NCBI GenBank assembly: GCA_963693305.1
Contig: OY855914.1
Coordinates: 24,891,972-24,955,971, forward strand
From: Meandrina meandrites
Lineage: Eukaryota > Cnidaria > Anthozoa > Scleractinia > Meandrinidae
Direction: 5' to 3'
DNA length: 64,000 nt
The notes under the pieces are model-generated. The model searched no databases, had not been told where the DNA came from, and was given only the letters and a program-made list of their open reading frames with translations. The position numbers and the translations under genes were made by a program. This document shows, piece by piece, positions 54,162-64,000 of the stretch. Positions within the stretch are counted from its first letter, which is position 1, and every line of letters begins with the position of its first letter.

Positions 54162-57100
54162 TTAGATGAAGACAAGGTACACCGCCAATAAAAAGAACAA
54201 AATTAATTGCTTTGAGGAAACGACGTTGCTTTTGCTGCAAGGCATGATAGTGGCGACGGCTGTTGTCGAGACAACCTGGTAATCACTGCAATGCGCATTT
54301 CCGGTCGTCCCAGGATCCCGGTTGTTGGCACAGAAAGGATTATAGTCATCCAGCTGGAAGTTAATAGCTTCCTCATCCTGTGAGTTGAATGTGCATTCAG
54401 ACAGTAACAGATTTTTAAGACACTTCTTTGCTTTGACATATTCACTGTTGGGGTAAAGAAAAATCAAAGAGACTTTATTAGTAGCTCGTAGCTCAAATAA
54501 GCGTGGTACGCATACACGTGACGCATATTTATTACCCTGTACAATTTACTTCTCATGTACAGCAATTTCTAGGAAGGTTGTCGGTAAATCACCGAAGTGC
54601 ACGCGACAAGACGGAAAGGTGGCTTGGGTATTCGCTGGAATTTTGCATATTCGCCTGGCGGAAATGTACAGGTTTGCATTTTTGCACGTGGAGAATTTGT
54701 TTTTCCTCTCAGGAGGCCTTTATCTGTAGCTTTAGTTTTACTGTCGCATGTCTTTGAGTTAAGAAAATTCTTCTAAAATTCAGCGTGGCTAAATGCGCCT
54801 TGTTTCCACATGTCTGAAGAGAAAGAAAATGTGCAAATATGTGTTTATTATGTTGTTATATCACATAAGCATTCAGCCCGTGTAGTAACTCTCTACTTCA
54901 GTCTAAAAATTGCTACTTTCGGGCCTGTCGCGAGCACTTGTGTGCTTTTCCGACAACCTTTTTTGAAATAGCTGTATACAACACAATTACTAAACTCCTT
55001 ACCTGCACAGCGTTGTATCAGACGGATTGGCAACAAACTTCTGCTGAATGGTCTTCTTGCACATGTCAGCCTTCTGAGAATAGTTACTGCTGCATGTTAT
55101 GTTAACATCGGAATGCGAAATGAGTGGGTTGGCGATCGCATCAACTGAACCTTCAGTGCACATCAACTTCACGAGGGTAAGAACATTATTGAGGATTTTG
55201 AGGCTCTCGTTCTGTGACAAATAATTTTCCACGCATCCATAGAAAACCGTTCCGACGCACGCAGCCGCCTGATGGTACTGCAGTCTGTAAATCGAAAGAA
55301 AGAAATTAGAAAAGAAAATTATCAGTTTCATAGAGTGATTATTCTGAAATACAAGATGGCAGCTGGTAGCTGCAAGTCTGGAGCAAGAGTCATGGCAAAA
55401 ACAAAGAAACCTCTTGTCGAAAAAGCTTTTTTGTTGTTCGTTGAATGAGAAAGCATCTTTATCGCCAAAATCACTTAAAGAGGCTTTGTCACGGATTTTA
55501 ACAGAAATTTTGAACAGCCGAAATTTGTATTTGTGTCGAAGGAAACCAAAAAAGCTCAAAAAATAAAGGTTCAATTTTATTAACAATTGTTATATTACAG
55601 CACAGCCGGAAACTGTTAAACAAGCGTCTTTGGCAGCGAATGGCTAAGATGAGGGGAGTAAGATGGAAATGGATTACAACTTGAAAAGTTGAGGCTAAAC
55701 TTTTCAAGTTGTTTCGGTCACCACTTCTTCAAAAATCAACATTTATAGCCATAGTTTGATATCTATTCACAAATTAAGGACATTAAGTTATATCTTCCTT
55801 TAGATGTTCAAAGGCAATCCATTTCCATCCAAGCCATCCGTACCCAAAGACGCTTGTTAACAGTTTCAATGCTCTAATATAGCAATTGTTAATAAAAATG
55901 GCCCATTATTTTTATGTCTCCTTCGACGCAAATCATATTTTGGCTGCGCAAAAAATCTGATAAAATCCGTGACAAAGAAAATGGTACGGACTGTTCCCAA
56001 CCTTCACTACTCTTAGTCGATTTTAATTAAGCACATAAAAAACTTACACGCAGATGGTCGAAGGGTCATTCTGGAGGTTTTGATAAAATTCAGTGATGCA
56101 TTTTCTTGCGTTGCAGTGATATCCCTCAAAAGTACAGTTGATAACACTCTGGAGAGCTGAGCAAAACCCAAAAAGCAACACTGAAAGAAAAACAAATAAT
56201 ATTACATTGAGTACATTTGAGTCTTGTTTTCTCAATGATGAACCAATTAGATATGCCGACCGAAATCGATAAAGTTCGAGTCTGATCGGGGGCTCGAGTA
56301 AAGTTAAAACGAAAAATTAATGACCTAATAGGGGAATCGAAGAAGGTTCGAGTTTTTGGAATTAAGGTGGCTCGCCGCTTAGTCCTTCCGTCTTTGGCAT
56401 TCTTCTACAGATAGCCCAAAGGTGAAAAACGCTTACTGTAAGTCAGTTAAGCTTTGAACAGTAGACAGAATGGTATCGAAGTTTTTATCCTTGATATATT
56501 TTTGAGGTAAAGTATCAGCGGCAAAAATTTCATCAATTTTTAGATATGGAAGATGTTTTAGATCACAAAATTAAATGTCAATTGTGCACAAAATTCCGCC
56601 TCAATATCACAGAAGTTAAGTTGAAAGATAGCGACCTAAAAACCTATACAGTCGTGGTCACGTCTGATTTTTCCAAGCTTGCCACATAGTTGCTTACGAA
56701 AAAAACTTGGTATCTTAAGTGTTATTTTTAGAAGCTCCAAAAAGTTCAATAACAAGAGATTGACGCAAACTATTAAATATTTTTCCTTTTACCGACCTCT
56801 TTAGAATGCTCCGCTAGATACTTTGGCGTCAAAACACTTCGAACGAAACAATAAACAACGTCATTGTGGTTGGTTCCAGTGTAATGTTGGCTTTTTCGCA
56901 TCAAAGCGCTCTGGTAACCGAAACAACTGGAAGAGTGTTATTCTTTCAGCAAAAACCGAAATTTAATCGAGTACGTGTGACTGAAGTCAGAGGTTCTAAA
57001 ACTGAAAATTTTCGTATTTCATTGTGGATAAGCCGGTGAATAACGTTATCTAATTAGAAGTTCTCTTTCTTTTCAGTTAAAATTATACAGTTTGCAGGTC

Positions 57101-57581
57101 ACAAAGAATTATTCTGAAAAAAAATTGTTAATGGGACAGTCTGTGTCATCGGTTGCTTGTGAAGCTCAAAGTGAAATCATAAACTCGGAAAATAACGAGG
57201 AAATTGCAGACAGATATTGCAATCAATTGTTGGAGTGCACAAATTATTTCGTTTAGTCCGCAAACTGACCAACAATATATTGACATATTGATATATTGAT
57301 TGAGCTTGAAATAACCTCTTTTCTGATTGTTAACGTTACGGTCCTGAGAAATTGGTGGTACGAGAAAAAATATACCCCCAGTTGATGAATGTTTTTATTC
57401 TCATCTCCCCTGTGCTTAACAATATACGAGTATAGTAATGAGAAAATGATTCGTGATGTTTTGTGGGAGTTATTAAGAATTAAGGTTGTCTAAAGAGGAA
57501 GATGGCAATGTAGAGAGAGGTCTTTTACATGTTTAAAATTACGTACTTACCAAGAGTAAAGGCAATCTTTAGGGCAAACAT
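54162..57581 (-). CDS. Secreted Cys-rich GPI-type protein, paralog 4
   Basis: Exons 57551-57581, 56048-56180, 55003-55284, 54162-54444; phases 1, 2, 2; 729 nt, 242 residues. Signal peptide MFALKIAFTL plus VLLFGFCSALQ. Fourteen cysteines: NC, YHC, RKC, IC; AAAC, YGC, LMC, ITC, DMC, TLC; KKC, SEC, PFC, AHC. Sequons NCT, NES, NIT, NYS. Tail MPCSKSN then LILFFLLAVYLVFI, GPI-type. It shares LQYH..AAAC, NPSDT.LC and the QVVSTTAV linker with paralog 1, its block partner. Intron 2 carries a foldback element and intron 3 a mariner-like MITE, both absent from paralog 1, so they came after the duplication or were lost. Function unknown. Confidence 0.84.
54558..54976. mobile_element. Mariner-like MITE, copy 2
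   Basis: 419 bp, colinear with 47886-48296; ends TACAGC...GCTGTA, TA on the right, TG on the left. It fills most of intron 3 of paralog 4. Confidence 0.75.
55485..55980. repeat. Foldback element in intron 2 of paralog 4
   Basis: Inverted ends CTTTGTCACGGATTTTAACAG and the inverse, with long imperfect arms (TTAACAATTGTTATAT, TGTCGAAGGA). A part of the right arm also occurs at 51090-51200. Confidence 0.65.
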
Positions 57582-57757
57582 CCCGCTCTTGAGCTTTGCT
57601 ACTCCAGGCAATTGAAAGCAGAAATAAGTGACTGATAAAATGGTTTCAAAACAATGTGCAACGAGTTGAACGATCACACTGAACTGTGTTTTGCTAATCT
57701 GTAGGTTACAGCCTGCACTTAATTTAGTAGCTGCCTGAAGAGTACGTTTGAGATATT

Positions 57758-57860
57758 TGTTTGGATTGCCAGACCGGAATATTGACATAAATTAAATATT
57801 TTGTTGGATCACACCGACCAATATCGTCATGCTTGTCTGAAAAGCTAACTGTTTCCATTG
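57758..57860 (-). promoter_or_regulatory. Conserved block upstream of paralog 4
   Basis: TTGGATTGCCAGACCGGAATATTGACAT, GATCACACCGACCAATATCG and TGAAAAGCTAACTGTTTCC lie 180-280 bp above the ATG. The TGACGT of the other copies is TGACAT here. Confidence 0.4.
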
Positions 57861-58325
57861 TGAAGAGCCACCTTCAAAACACTAATATAGGTGAAGAAGA
57901 AACTTATAATTATGCTAAACTACAGTAAGACTGACTGCATGGAAATGGTTAATATGATTGAAATTTGTTAGTTGTGTGTTTTACAAATATTAATAGTCAC
58001 GATCATTCAAGAGTTCTGTTTTGAATTATGAAACGTTGAGGCACAAACACGATAGTATAACACGTAATCGTCCAATATCGATCGATATCTAAATCATTTA
58101 ATTGCAGTTTGTTTATGTAAACTGTTGAATTACTGTAGCAACAAACCTATGATGTCCGCCTGATTACATACCAATGCATATTATTAGGAAAAGTTTAACT
58201 GAACGAGGAAACATCGGTCTAAATAAAGCAAATGATTTGTTTGCGTGGTTGTTGCGTATGGTATTTTCTTTTTATATTAATAATTATTTCACCGTTTGAA
58301 AGGTATTTATCAGACGCAGCTTCTT

Positions 58326-58452
58326 AACAACAACAACAACCATTTTATTTTGCCAAATTAAATTGAGAAAAAATTACAGCAGAATATAAATTAACTAAAA
58401 TAGGCAAAAAAACTACCCAGAATAGAAATAAACTAAACGAGCTGAGTAATTG
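58326..58452 (-). repeat. LINE/SINE-like 3' end with (CAA)n, inverse of 14092-14241
   Basis: (CAA)n at 58326-58340 followed by CCATTTTATTTTGCC...CTAAACGAGCTGAGTA, the inverse of the block at 14.1 kb. Confidence 0.65.
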
Positions 58453-58713
58453 TGCGTAGTCTAGAGTGTCGTTTAAATAGGTTTAGAGATGCATGTAAGC
58501 AAAGTTTTGAATTCCTTGGACTCTAAATATGAACTGATCTGATAAATGACTCGTAATTATATGATCGTAACTGGAAATGCCAATGCGATTCTAAGAAGCC
58601 TTAATTTTTGACAAATTTGAGGTGGCGCAACTTCTGAACTCCACCTACATACAGAATTTGTTTAAAATTGCAAACATACAGTATTTTTAAGTGTATTAGT
58701 AAAGTCTGTATAC

Positions 58714-58981
58714 GAGCCTAGGGGCCCATCAGGCCGGAGCTTATCCCGGTTTCCTTAGCATGAAGCGACTAGGAGTATTGCTACTCCCCCCTGGACGAGA
58801 TGCTAGTCCATCGCAGGGTTACCCCAGGGTTACCCATTTATACACCTGGGTGGAGAATAGCACTACGAGAGTAAAGTATCTTGCCCAAGAACACAACGCA
58901 GTGCCCCGGTCAGGGCTCGAACCCGGACCGCCCGATCCGGAGTCCAGCGCACTAACCATTAGGCCACCGCGCCTCCCACAT
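58714..58981 (-). repeat. tRNA-derived SINE, second family
   Basis: On the - strand: GGAGGCGCGGTGGCCTAATGGTTAGTGCGC (A box), GGTCCGGGTTCGAGCCC (B box), then GGGCAAGATACTTTACTCTCG, GATGGACTAGCATCTCGTCC and an end GGGATAAGCTCCGGCCTGATGGGCC. Lies between paralogs 4 and 5 and is absent from the matching gap between 1 and 2. Confidence 0.85.
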
Positions 58982-59242
58982 TTAAGTGTATTAGTCTACG
59001 AAAATTAGGGTAAGTTGGTAAGTTGACCTCTTTTAGTGTGTCAGAAAGGTAGCAAGACATAGAAATCTCAATTTGATCATATTGGTATTAAACGTTTATA
59101 GAATTATGTGATAAAAGCTGTTCGTTTTTACGCTTGGTTTAGCTATGACAAACCACAAACCAAGTTAAATTACTTTCCAAAACACTTTATTTCTGATACA
59201 TAAAGATTAACATTTCTTGTGCTTGTAGCACCCTTATTTTAA

Positions 59243-59736
59243 TTATATTAGGACACGATACATTGCCATTAAAAGAAACAAAATAAACTGCGTAGCGGAA
59301 ACGACGCCACTCCTGTTGCAAGCGATCATGGTCGGGGTAGGATCGGGCGGGAAATCAACGCACTGATCACGTCCGGTCGCCCCAGGGTCCCGGTTGTCGG
59401 CGCAGAAAGGATTGTAATCATCAAATTGGAAATCAAGCACTCCCGCGTCCTGAGGGTTAAAGATGCACTGAGACGTTAACAGATCTTTAACACACTTCTT
59501 TGCTTTGGAGTATTCACTGTTAGAATCAAGAAAAATTAAAGTGACTCGACAGGTATGTCAATACGTGAATGTACATGGAGCCCATGCTGTTCATGGGCCC
59601 CATGCACTGGACTCTCCCATAAAATCCCATAAAATTGACTGACTGACTGACTGACTGACTGACTGACTGACTGAATGACTGACTGACGGATTGATTGACT
59701 GAATGACTGACCGATTGACTGACTGATTGACTGACG

Positions 59737-59775
<39 letters not shown>

Positions 59776-61439
59776 GACTCGCGAACCATGTGAACCGTGC
59801 GAGCAAGTAAGCCCTTATCCCAATAAAAAAGCTAACTGCAAGCTACCTAAGCTAACTGAAGGCTAACCAATCGAAACCAAAGTGATATTTAGGCTAACCC
59901 CGCTGCCTCGCACTTTGTAACGACTCGATGGAACACAAGTCATAAACTAACCTGCACAGTGACGTGTCCGCTCGATTAGAAACAAATTTCATCTGAAGAG
60001 TCTTTCCACACTGAGGAGTACCCTGATGGTAGGCGTTGTTACACGTCAAGTTAACAAAGGGAACAAATCTTCTAGGGTTGCCTAGAAGTTCTAAAGGGCC
60101 ATCGAAACATAAAATTCTCTCGTTGTCGTCTTGATTGAGCACACGGGCAACTTCCGTCTGGTTGAGTGCATTTCTCACACAGCTGTTGAAAACTTTTCTA
60201 ATGCACGCAGCAGCGATGTGGTACCGCACACTGTAAAATGAACGAAAGAAATGCATAAATTTTATTATGATACAGTCGTGTATTTAGCTCTTATTAACCG
60301 AGCAGGAGGTCTGTATTGGAGAATCTTGACCGAGGTCGTGAGTACAGACCGAACACAGTGAGGTCTGTACCCATGAACGAGATCTAGATTCAAACATACA
60401 GACCGACTAAGCTCGGTTAACAAGATGTTTATTTTATGGCCAAACTAGGAAACGTTTCAGCTAAAAAATTCGCTTCGGTTCGCCGTACTCGCTGACATTT
60501 TGCTAGTGGACGGCGATCACAGAAAACAATGATTAGAACAAGAGAAGGTCGATATCATCGGCAGGTATGTTTTGAGCCTCTATAATCGACTGATAGAATA
60601 TTCTTACGGATATTTTAGTCGCTTTTAATCGTGTTTAATGCTTTTTACTTCTGACCTTGCAATTACCTCGCAAATTTGTCTCTAGCTGGTGTGTGATTTC
60701 GTGCCTGTGAACTGAACGAAAATTTGCCAAAGTTTGCTCGTTCCTGTTACCTTTTTCGCGTCAAGCTTTTTGGTTCTTCCATTTATTATATTTTTAGCAG
60801 AAACAAGTCAGCCTTTTGCATTTTTGTTTCGAAACTTTTCAACGTAAATACAACCGGTCTAGATGCCGGGCAAGATGGGAAAATCTAGACCGCGGTCAAT
60901 ATCGATTTTAGCCAATCAAATTCGCGAACTTGGTAGTTCCCAGTCCTTGTGAGACACGGCCGCACATATTACATGTATCTTATTAGCCAAGCACAATGGG
61001 AGAATATCACGGTCTTGACAGTGGGATTGGAGCTCAGTCTGCGAGGTTCGTATAGAAAAGAGCGTGGCAATCGTTTTCAACTTGACAGTCGTTAGGTCCA
61101 TACTGGGAGAATATTGACCCAGCAGTCAATATCTGCCAGTACGGCCCTCGCAGTTGTTTAGCAAGATATACAGATTAACGGTATTCGCTCGATCAGAACT
61201 GCTTAAAAATTGGGAGAGAAATAAACTCTTACCCGCAATTAGCAGCCGTGGAATCTTCCTGAAGATCTTTATAGAACATAGTCAAACATTTTCGTATGTT
61301 GCAGTAATACTCCTTAAACTGACAACTGAAAACATCCGGGAGAGCTGAACTGAAAGTAGACAGCAACGCTGGAAGAAAAACAAAATAAACCTTATTATTC
61401 CATTATTGTTGCATGTTGCGTTTCTACAGGAAGACTCAC

Positions 61440-61474
<35 letters not shown>

Positions 61475-62056
61475 TAATAATAATAATACATTTTGTTTAA
61501 TAATAATTGAATTAAAGTTTTGCACTATCCTCGTTTTCCTGACACCTTGCCCTGTATTTCTCAGTTTATGTTAGTTCAGAGAATTTAGTGTTACATCAAA
61601 TGTTCCCTTGTTGATGAATTTCTTAATTTTCATCATCTGCCTTGAGGAGGCAGCGTGGCCTAGCTAGTGGTTAGGGCGCTGGACTTGTAATCTGGAGGTC
61701 CCGGGTTCAAATCCTCCTCCCTACCACGAGATGGATTTGTCTTCGGCGGTCCCGAATTCAACTCCTCCGCGCTTTGTAAATAGCCAGCTGGTCAGCCTCC
61801 TACCAGTTGGGATTTTTAACAAATTTCTGTTCTGTTTGTAATATTTGTTTGCTTATTTACCTGTTTACAGTGTCCACAATTAGTACAACAGTGCTAAATA
61901 CTCTGACACTTAAATAAAGTAATTAATTTATTGACAATGTGTTCTGATATTCCAACGAGAATTCAACTACGATTTTAAAGAACTGAGCGAAAGGAAAAGC
62001 TGAAAGAAAACTTGAGGTTACTTACCAAAAGCGAAGACAATCTTTAGGACATACAT
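59243..62056 (-). CDS. Secreted Cys-rich GPI-type protein, paralog 5
   Basis: Exons 62026-62056, 61233-61368, 59952-60230, 59243-59516; phases 1, 2, 2; 720 nt, 239 residues, the same lengths as paralog 2. Signal peptide MYVLKIVFAF plus ALLSTFSSALP. Fourteen cysteines: SC, YYC, RKC, NC; AAAC, NSC, ILC, LTC, PQC, SLC; KKC, SQC-type (after the PQDAG region), PFC, DQC. Sequons NQT, NLT, NRS. The linker PPDPTPTMIACNRSG and tail FILFLLMAMYRVLI are nearly those of paralog 2. Intron 1 contains a SINE, intron 2 an unrelated repeat and intron 3 a GACT/GATT tract. Function unknown; a GPI-anchored surface protein is inferred. Confidence 0.84.
59637..59775. repeat. (GACT)n/(GATT)n tract in intron 3 of paralog 5
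   Basis: Tetranucleotide run in the same intron as the run of paralog 2 (37437-37543). The SVSQ/SINQ readings are artefacts. Confidence 0.9.
60283..61180. repeat. Repeat region with AACCGAGC ends in intron 2 of paralog 5
   Basis: TTATTAACCGAGC (about 60290) and GCTCGGTTAACAA (about 60412) are inverse, with GGTCTGTA and TACAGACC blocks between. A second half runs to a TTTAGCAAGATATACAG block near 61160. Probably an old TIR element; limits uncertain. Confidence 0.4.
61646..61925 (+). repeat. tRNA-derived SINE, same family as 32892-33163
   Basis: GGAGGCAGCGTGGCCTAG, an extra CTAG, TGGTTAGGGCGC, B box GGTTCAAATCC, then the same body (TAGCCAGCTGG, CAGTGTCCACAATTAGTAC). The 4-bp CTAG duplication splits the A box. 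Confidence 0.85.
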
Positions 62057-62236
62057 TCCGCTCATTCAGTGCTGCTCCAAGGTAGTGAAACAGAGAAACT
62101 GGTTTTGTCAGTGCACAGCGACTTAAACGAAGCCGAGTTCTAGCTGAGTTTTGCTAATCTAATGCTTGTTAAACATAGAGTACGCAATTTTATAACTGTC
62201 CACTTAATATGTCAAGAGTACATTTCAGTGATTGTT

Positions 62237-62340
62237 ATCGGATTACCAGCCCGGAACATTGACGTGAGATTCTGTTGACTGATCACATGGACCAATATCA
62301 AGCTGCTATGAAAAGTTATTAAATGAAACTTGTTTCCATG
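62237..62340 (-). promoter_or_regulatory. Conserved block upstream of paralog 5
   Basis: CGGATTACCAGCCCGGAACATTGACGT, GATCACATGGACCAATATCA and GAAACTTGTTTCC lie 180-285 bp above the ATG; matched at 35436, 46690 and 57758. Confidence 0.45.
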
Positions 62341-64000
62341 TTTATGGCAGGAAATACAGAGAAACAATTTTAAAAATATAAATACACTTACACATTGGCA
62401 TTGAAGCAGAGAAGAAATGTATGTTCAAACGAAACATACTGTATGGATTTGTATGAAGTTTTACAAACACGTTCGAAAAGTTACTCGAGCGTTTTGTTTG
62501 AATTAAAAAACAGAGGAAGTAATCACAAAATGACCCAATATTTTTTAATTGCAGTTAATTTGCGTTAATTGTTGCTGTGGTTGCGAAAACAAATGCCGCC
62601 TACGACATACCATTCTATATTATTAGGCAAAGCAAACATGAGTGAAAACAAGCTGGCTGAAAACGAAATTGTTGAAACAATTATGCGCAATTTTTAGTTT
62701 GTTTCTATTGGTTTATTAAGTCATTCAATCGTGAATATGCAATGAAAATATCAACAAGAGCAATTGAAAAAATAATTTGGTATTTTTCAAAAAAAAAAAA
62801 GAGAAGAAAAATTTGCGGCCAAAGGAGCGGTATGCAACCCTCAACGCCATAAATATGAAGCCAAAATAAACAACGAAATGTCAGTGTCTTTAAAATTTCA
62901 GTTAACTGCATTAAGAAAGAAACGTAATAACAATTCGCAGGGTAAGTAAGTAAGAAATAACAAATAATCTAGCAGCACAGAAGTAATTACGTTTGCTCCA
63001 TAAATATTATATTGATTAGGAGCAACACATATAAAAGAAGAAGTAGTTTTCGGTGTTTTTCGTCGTCATAAAACAAAGGTTAGCTAAGGCTCGACTAGTG
63101 ACCGTTATCGATTACTCTCGATTGCTATTGATTATTATCGAGTTCCTCAATCAATAACTATCGATATTAATATCGATTAAATTGAATTAATTAATCAATT
63201 AATATCGATTGTATCGATTGACTTCCGATATTGATTTCTATCGATTGACTACGCCTGGATTTATTTTGTCTTTGTTCCGAATCAAAGCTTCTGTCGTCGC
63301 TTGGCAACTGAAAAGGAAATTTCTTGAAGAACCAAAAAAAATGGGAACATTCGATTCCAAATCGCTACTGATGCACGGAACACTGGGAATTTCAAGGTCA
63401 CTTTGCAGCTTTGTTTACGGGAAACTAGTCAGCCAAATATTTTCGCATAAGAATTGAAAATTAAAGCAACAACAGTATGCAAAAGAATATTTTCGGCACA
63501 TTTAACAGTAACACACGATACAAATTGAAAGGAAAAATACTTTAACAGTCTTAATGCATTTTCGTCGCAACGCCAAAGCCCCTACTTTCATGTTCTCGGC
63601 GAGCTATGCTGTCTGTCACGCACAAACGACGGCTTTAGGTAACGCGGGCTCTCGTGGAGGTGGAAACATGCGCCATCACATTTCTTTCGGCAGTGTCCAA
63701 CAGGAAAGCAGTGATGTTCTAGATCTCAAAGTTGCTTATATAAACGACTGAACTCCATAGAACTCGATCGGGAATGCCGTTTATGTACCAAATTGTTTAA
63801 TTTTAACTTTCAGCTTCCGCAATTTAAATATCGTCGTTACTATACTGTCCATTTGCGTGCAGATTTAAAAAATTTGCATAATCTATCGAGCAGAGCGCTT
63901 TTAATGACGAACCGAGCCTCGTTTGCTTCAAAATGCTTCAAACTGCTGTACGCGCATGTTCATTGGAAAACAAAACGTGTTTATCTTAAAAACCTAAGTT
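62341..64000. other. Upstream of paralog 5 to right edge
   Basis: To about 62700 it matches 46800-47120. 63106-63250 is a cryptic ATCGATT/ATTGATT repeat. The remainder shows no supported exon; ORFs at 63209-63457 and 63554-63751 have no recognisable features. Confidence 0.5.
63106..63250. repeat. Cryptic ATCGATT simple repeat
   Basis: Many ATCGATT, ATTGATT and TATCGA variants in both orientations. Confidence 0.8.

Noticed and set aside
59526..59806. SVSQ/SINQ repeat ORFs
   Set aside because: Simple (GACT)n/(GATT)n in intron 3 of paralog 5, open only because the unit lacks stops.

Overview
This window reads as nuclear DNA of a cnidarian, most likely an anthozoan such as a stony coral. That is inference from intron-rich genes, a class A peptide-type GPCR, a CHAT-domain protein, Mag/SURL-type Ty3 and Ngaro/DIRS-type retroelements, tRNA-derived SINEs and many nested TIR elements; nothing in the window proves the species.

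The main content is a cluster of six related four-exon genes for secreted cysteine-rich proteins of unknown function. One lies on the + strand (12486-16458) and five on the - strand (26477-35253, 36498-39288, 48497-50356, 54162-57581, 59243-62056). All six keep the same exon layout and phases (1, 2, 2), canonical splice sites, a signal peptide split by intron 1, and up to 14 aligned cysteines; five end in a GPI-type hydrophobic tail. Exons 2, 3 and 4 each open with a similar motif (Y..A..C[ILV]..[VFL][FYL]), suggesting a triplicated helical unit. The pair at 26-39 kb and the pair at 54-62 kb are copies of one two-gene block, flanks included. I do not recognise the family; this is the best candidate for an undescribed system.

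Other genes: a two-exon rhodopsin-like GPCR (18141-23904, - strand) and an isolated CHAT-domain ORF (9590-10447, - strand). Weaker pieces are a TIR-flanked ORF at the left edge, a decayed Myb/SANT-like transposon gene (about 45.3-45.7 kb) and a possible helicase fragment (11.4 kb).

Mobile DNA fills much of the rest. A Ty3 element (1827-6423) has apparently identical 152-bp LTRs, a 5-bp target duplication, a tRNA-Leu primer site and one intact 1358-residue Gag-Pol ORF. A tyrosine-recombinase retroelement (28064-32891) sits in intron 2 of the 26-35 kb gene, with its two terminal repeats joined inside its own intron. Stacks of TIR elements nested in one another occur at 1.5-7.0, 7.0-7.5, 27.1-27.3 and 42.1-44.0 kb, several with clear target duplications. 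A roughly 7.2-kb tract (about 39.47-46.68 kb) appears to have been inserted just upstream of the 36-39 kb gene, separating it from an upstream block its paralogs keep about 200 bp from the start codon.
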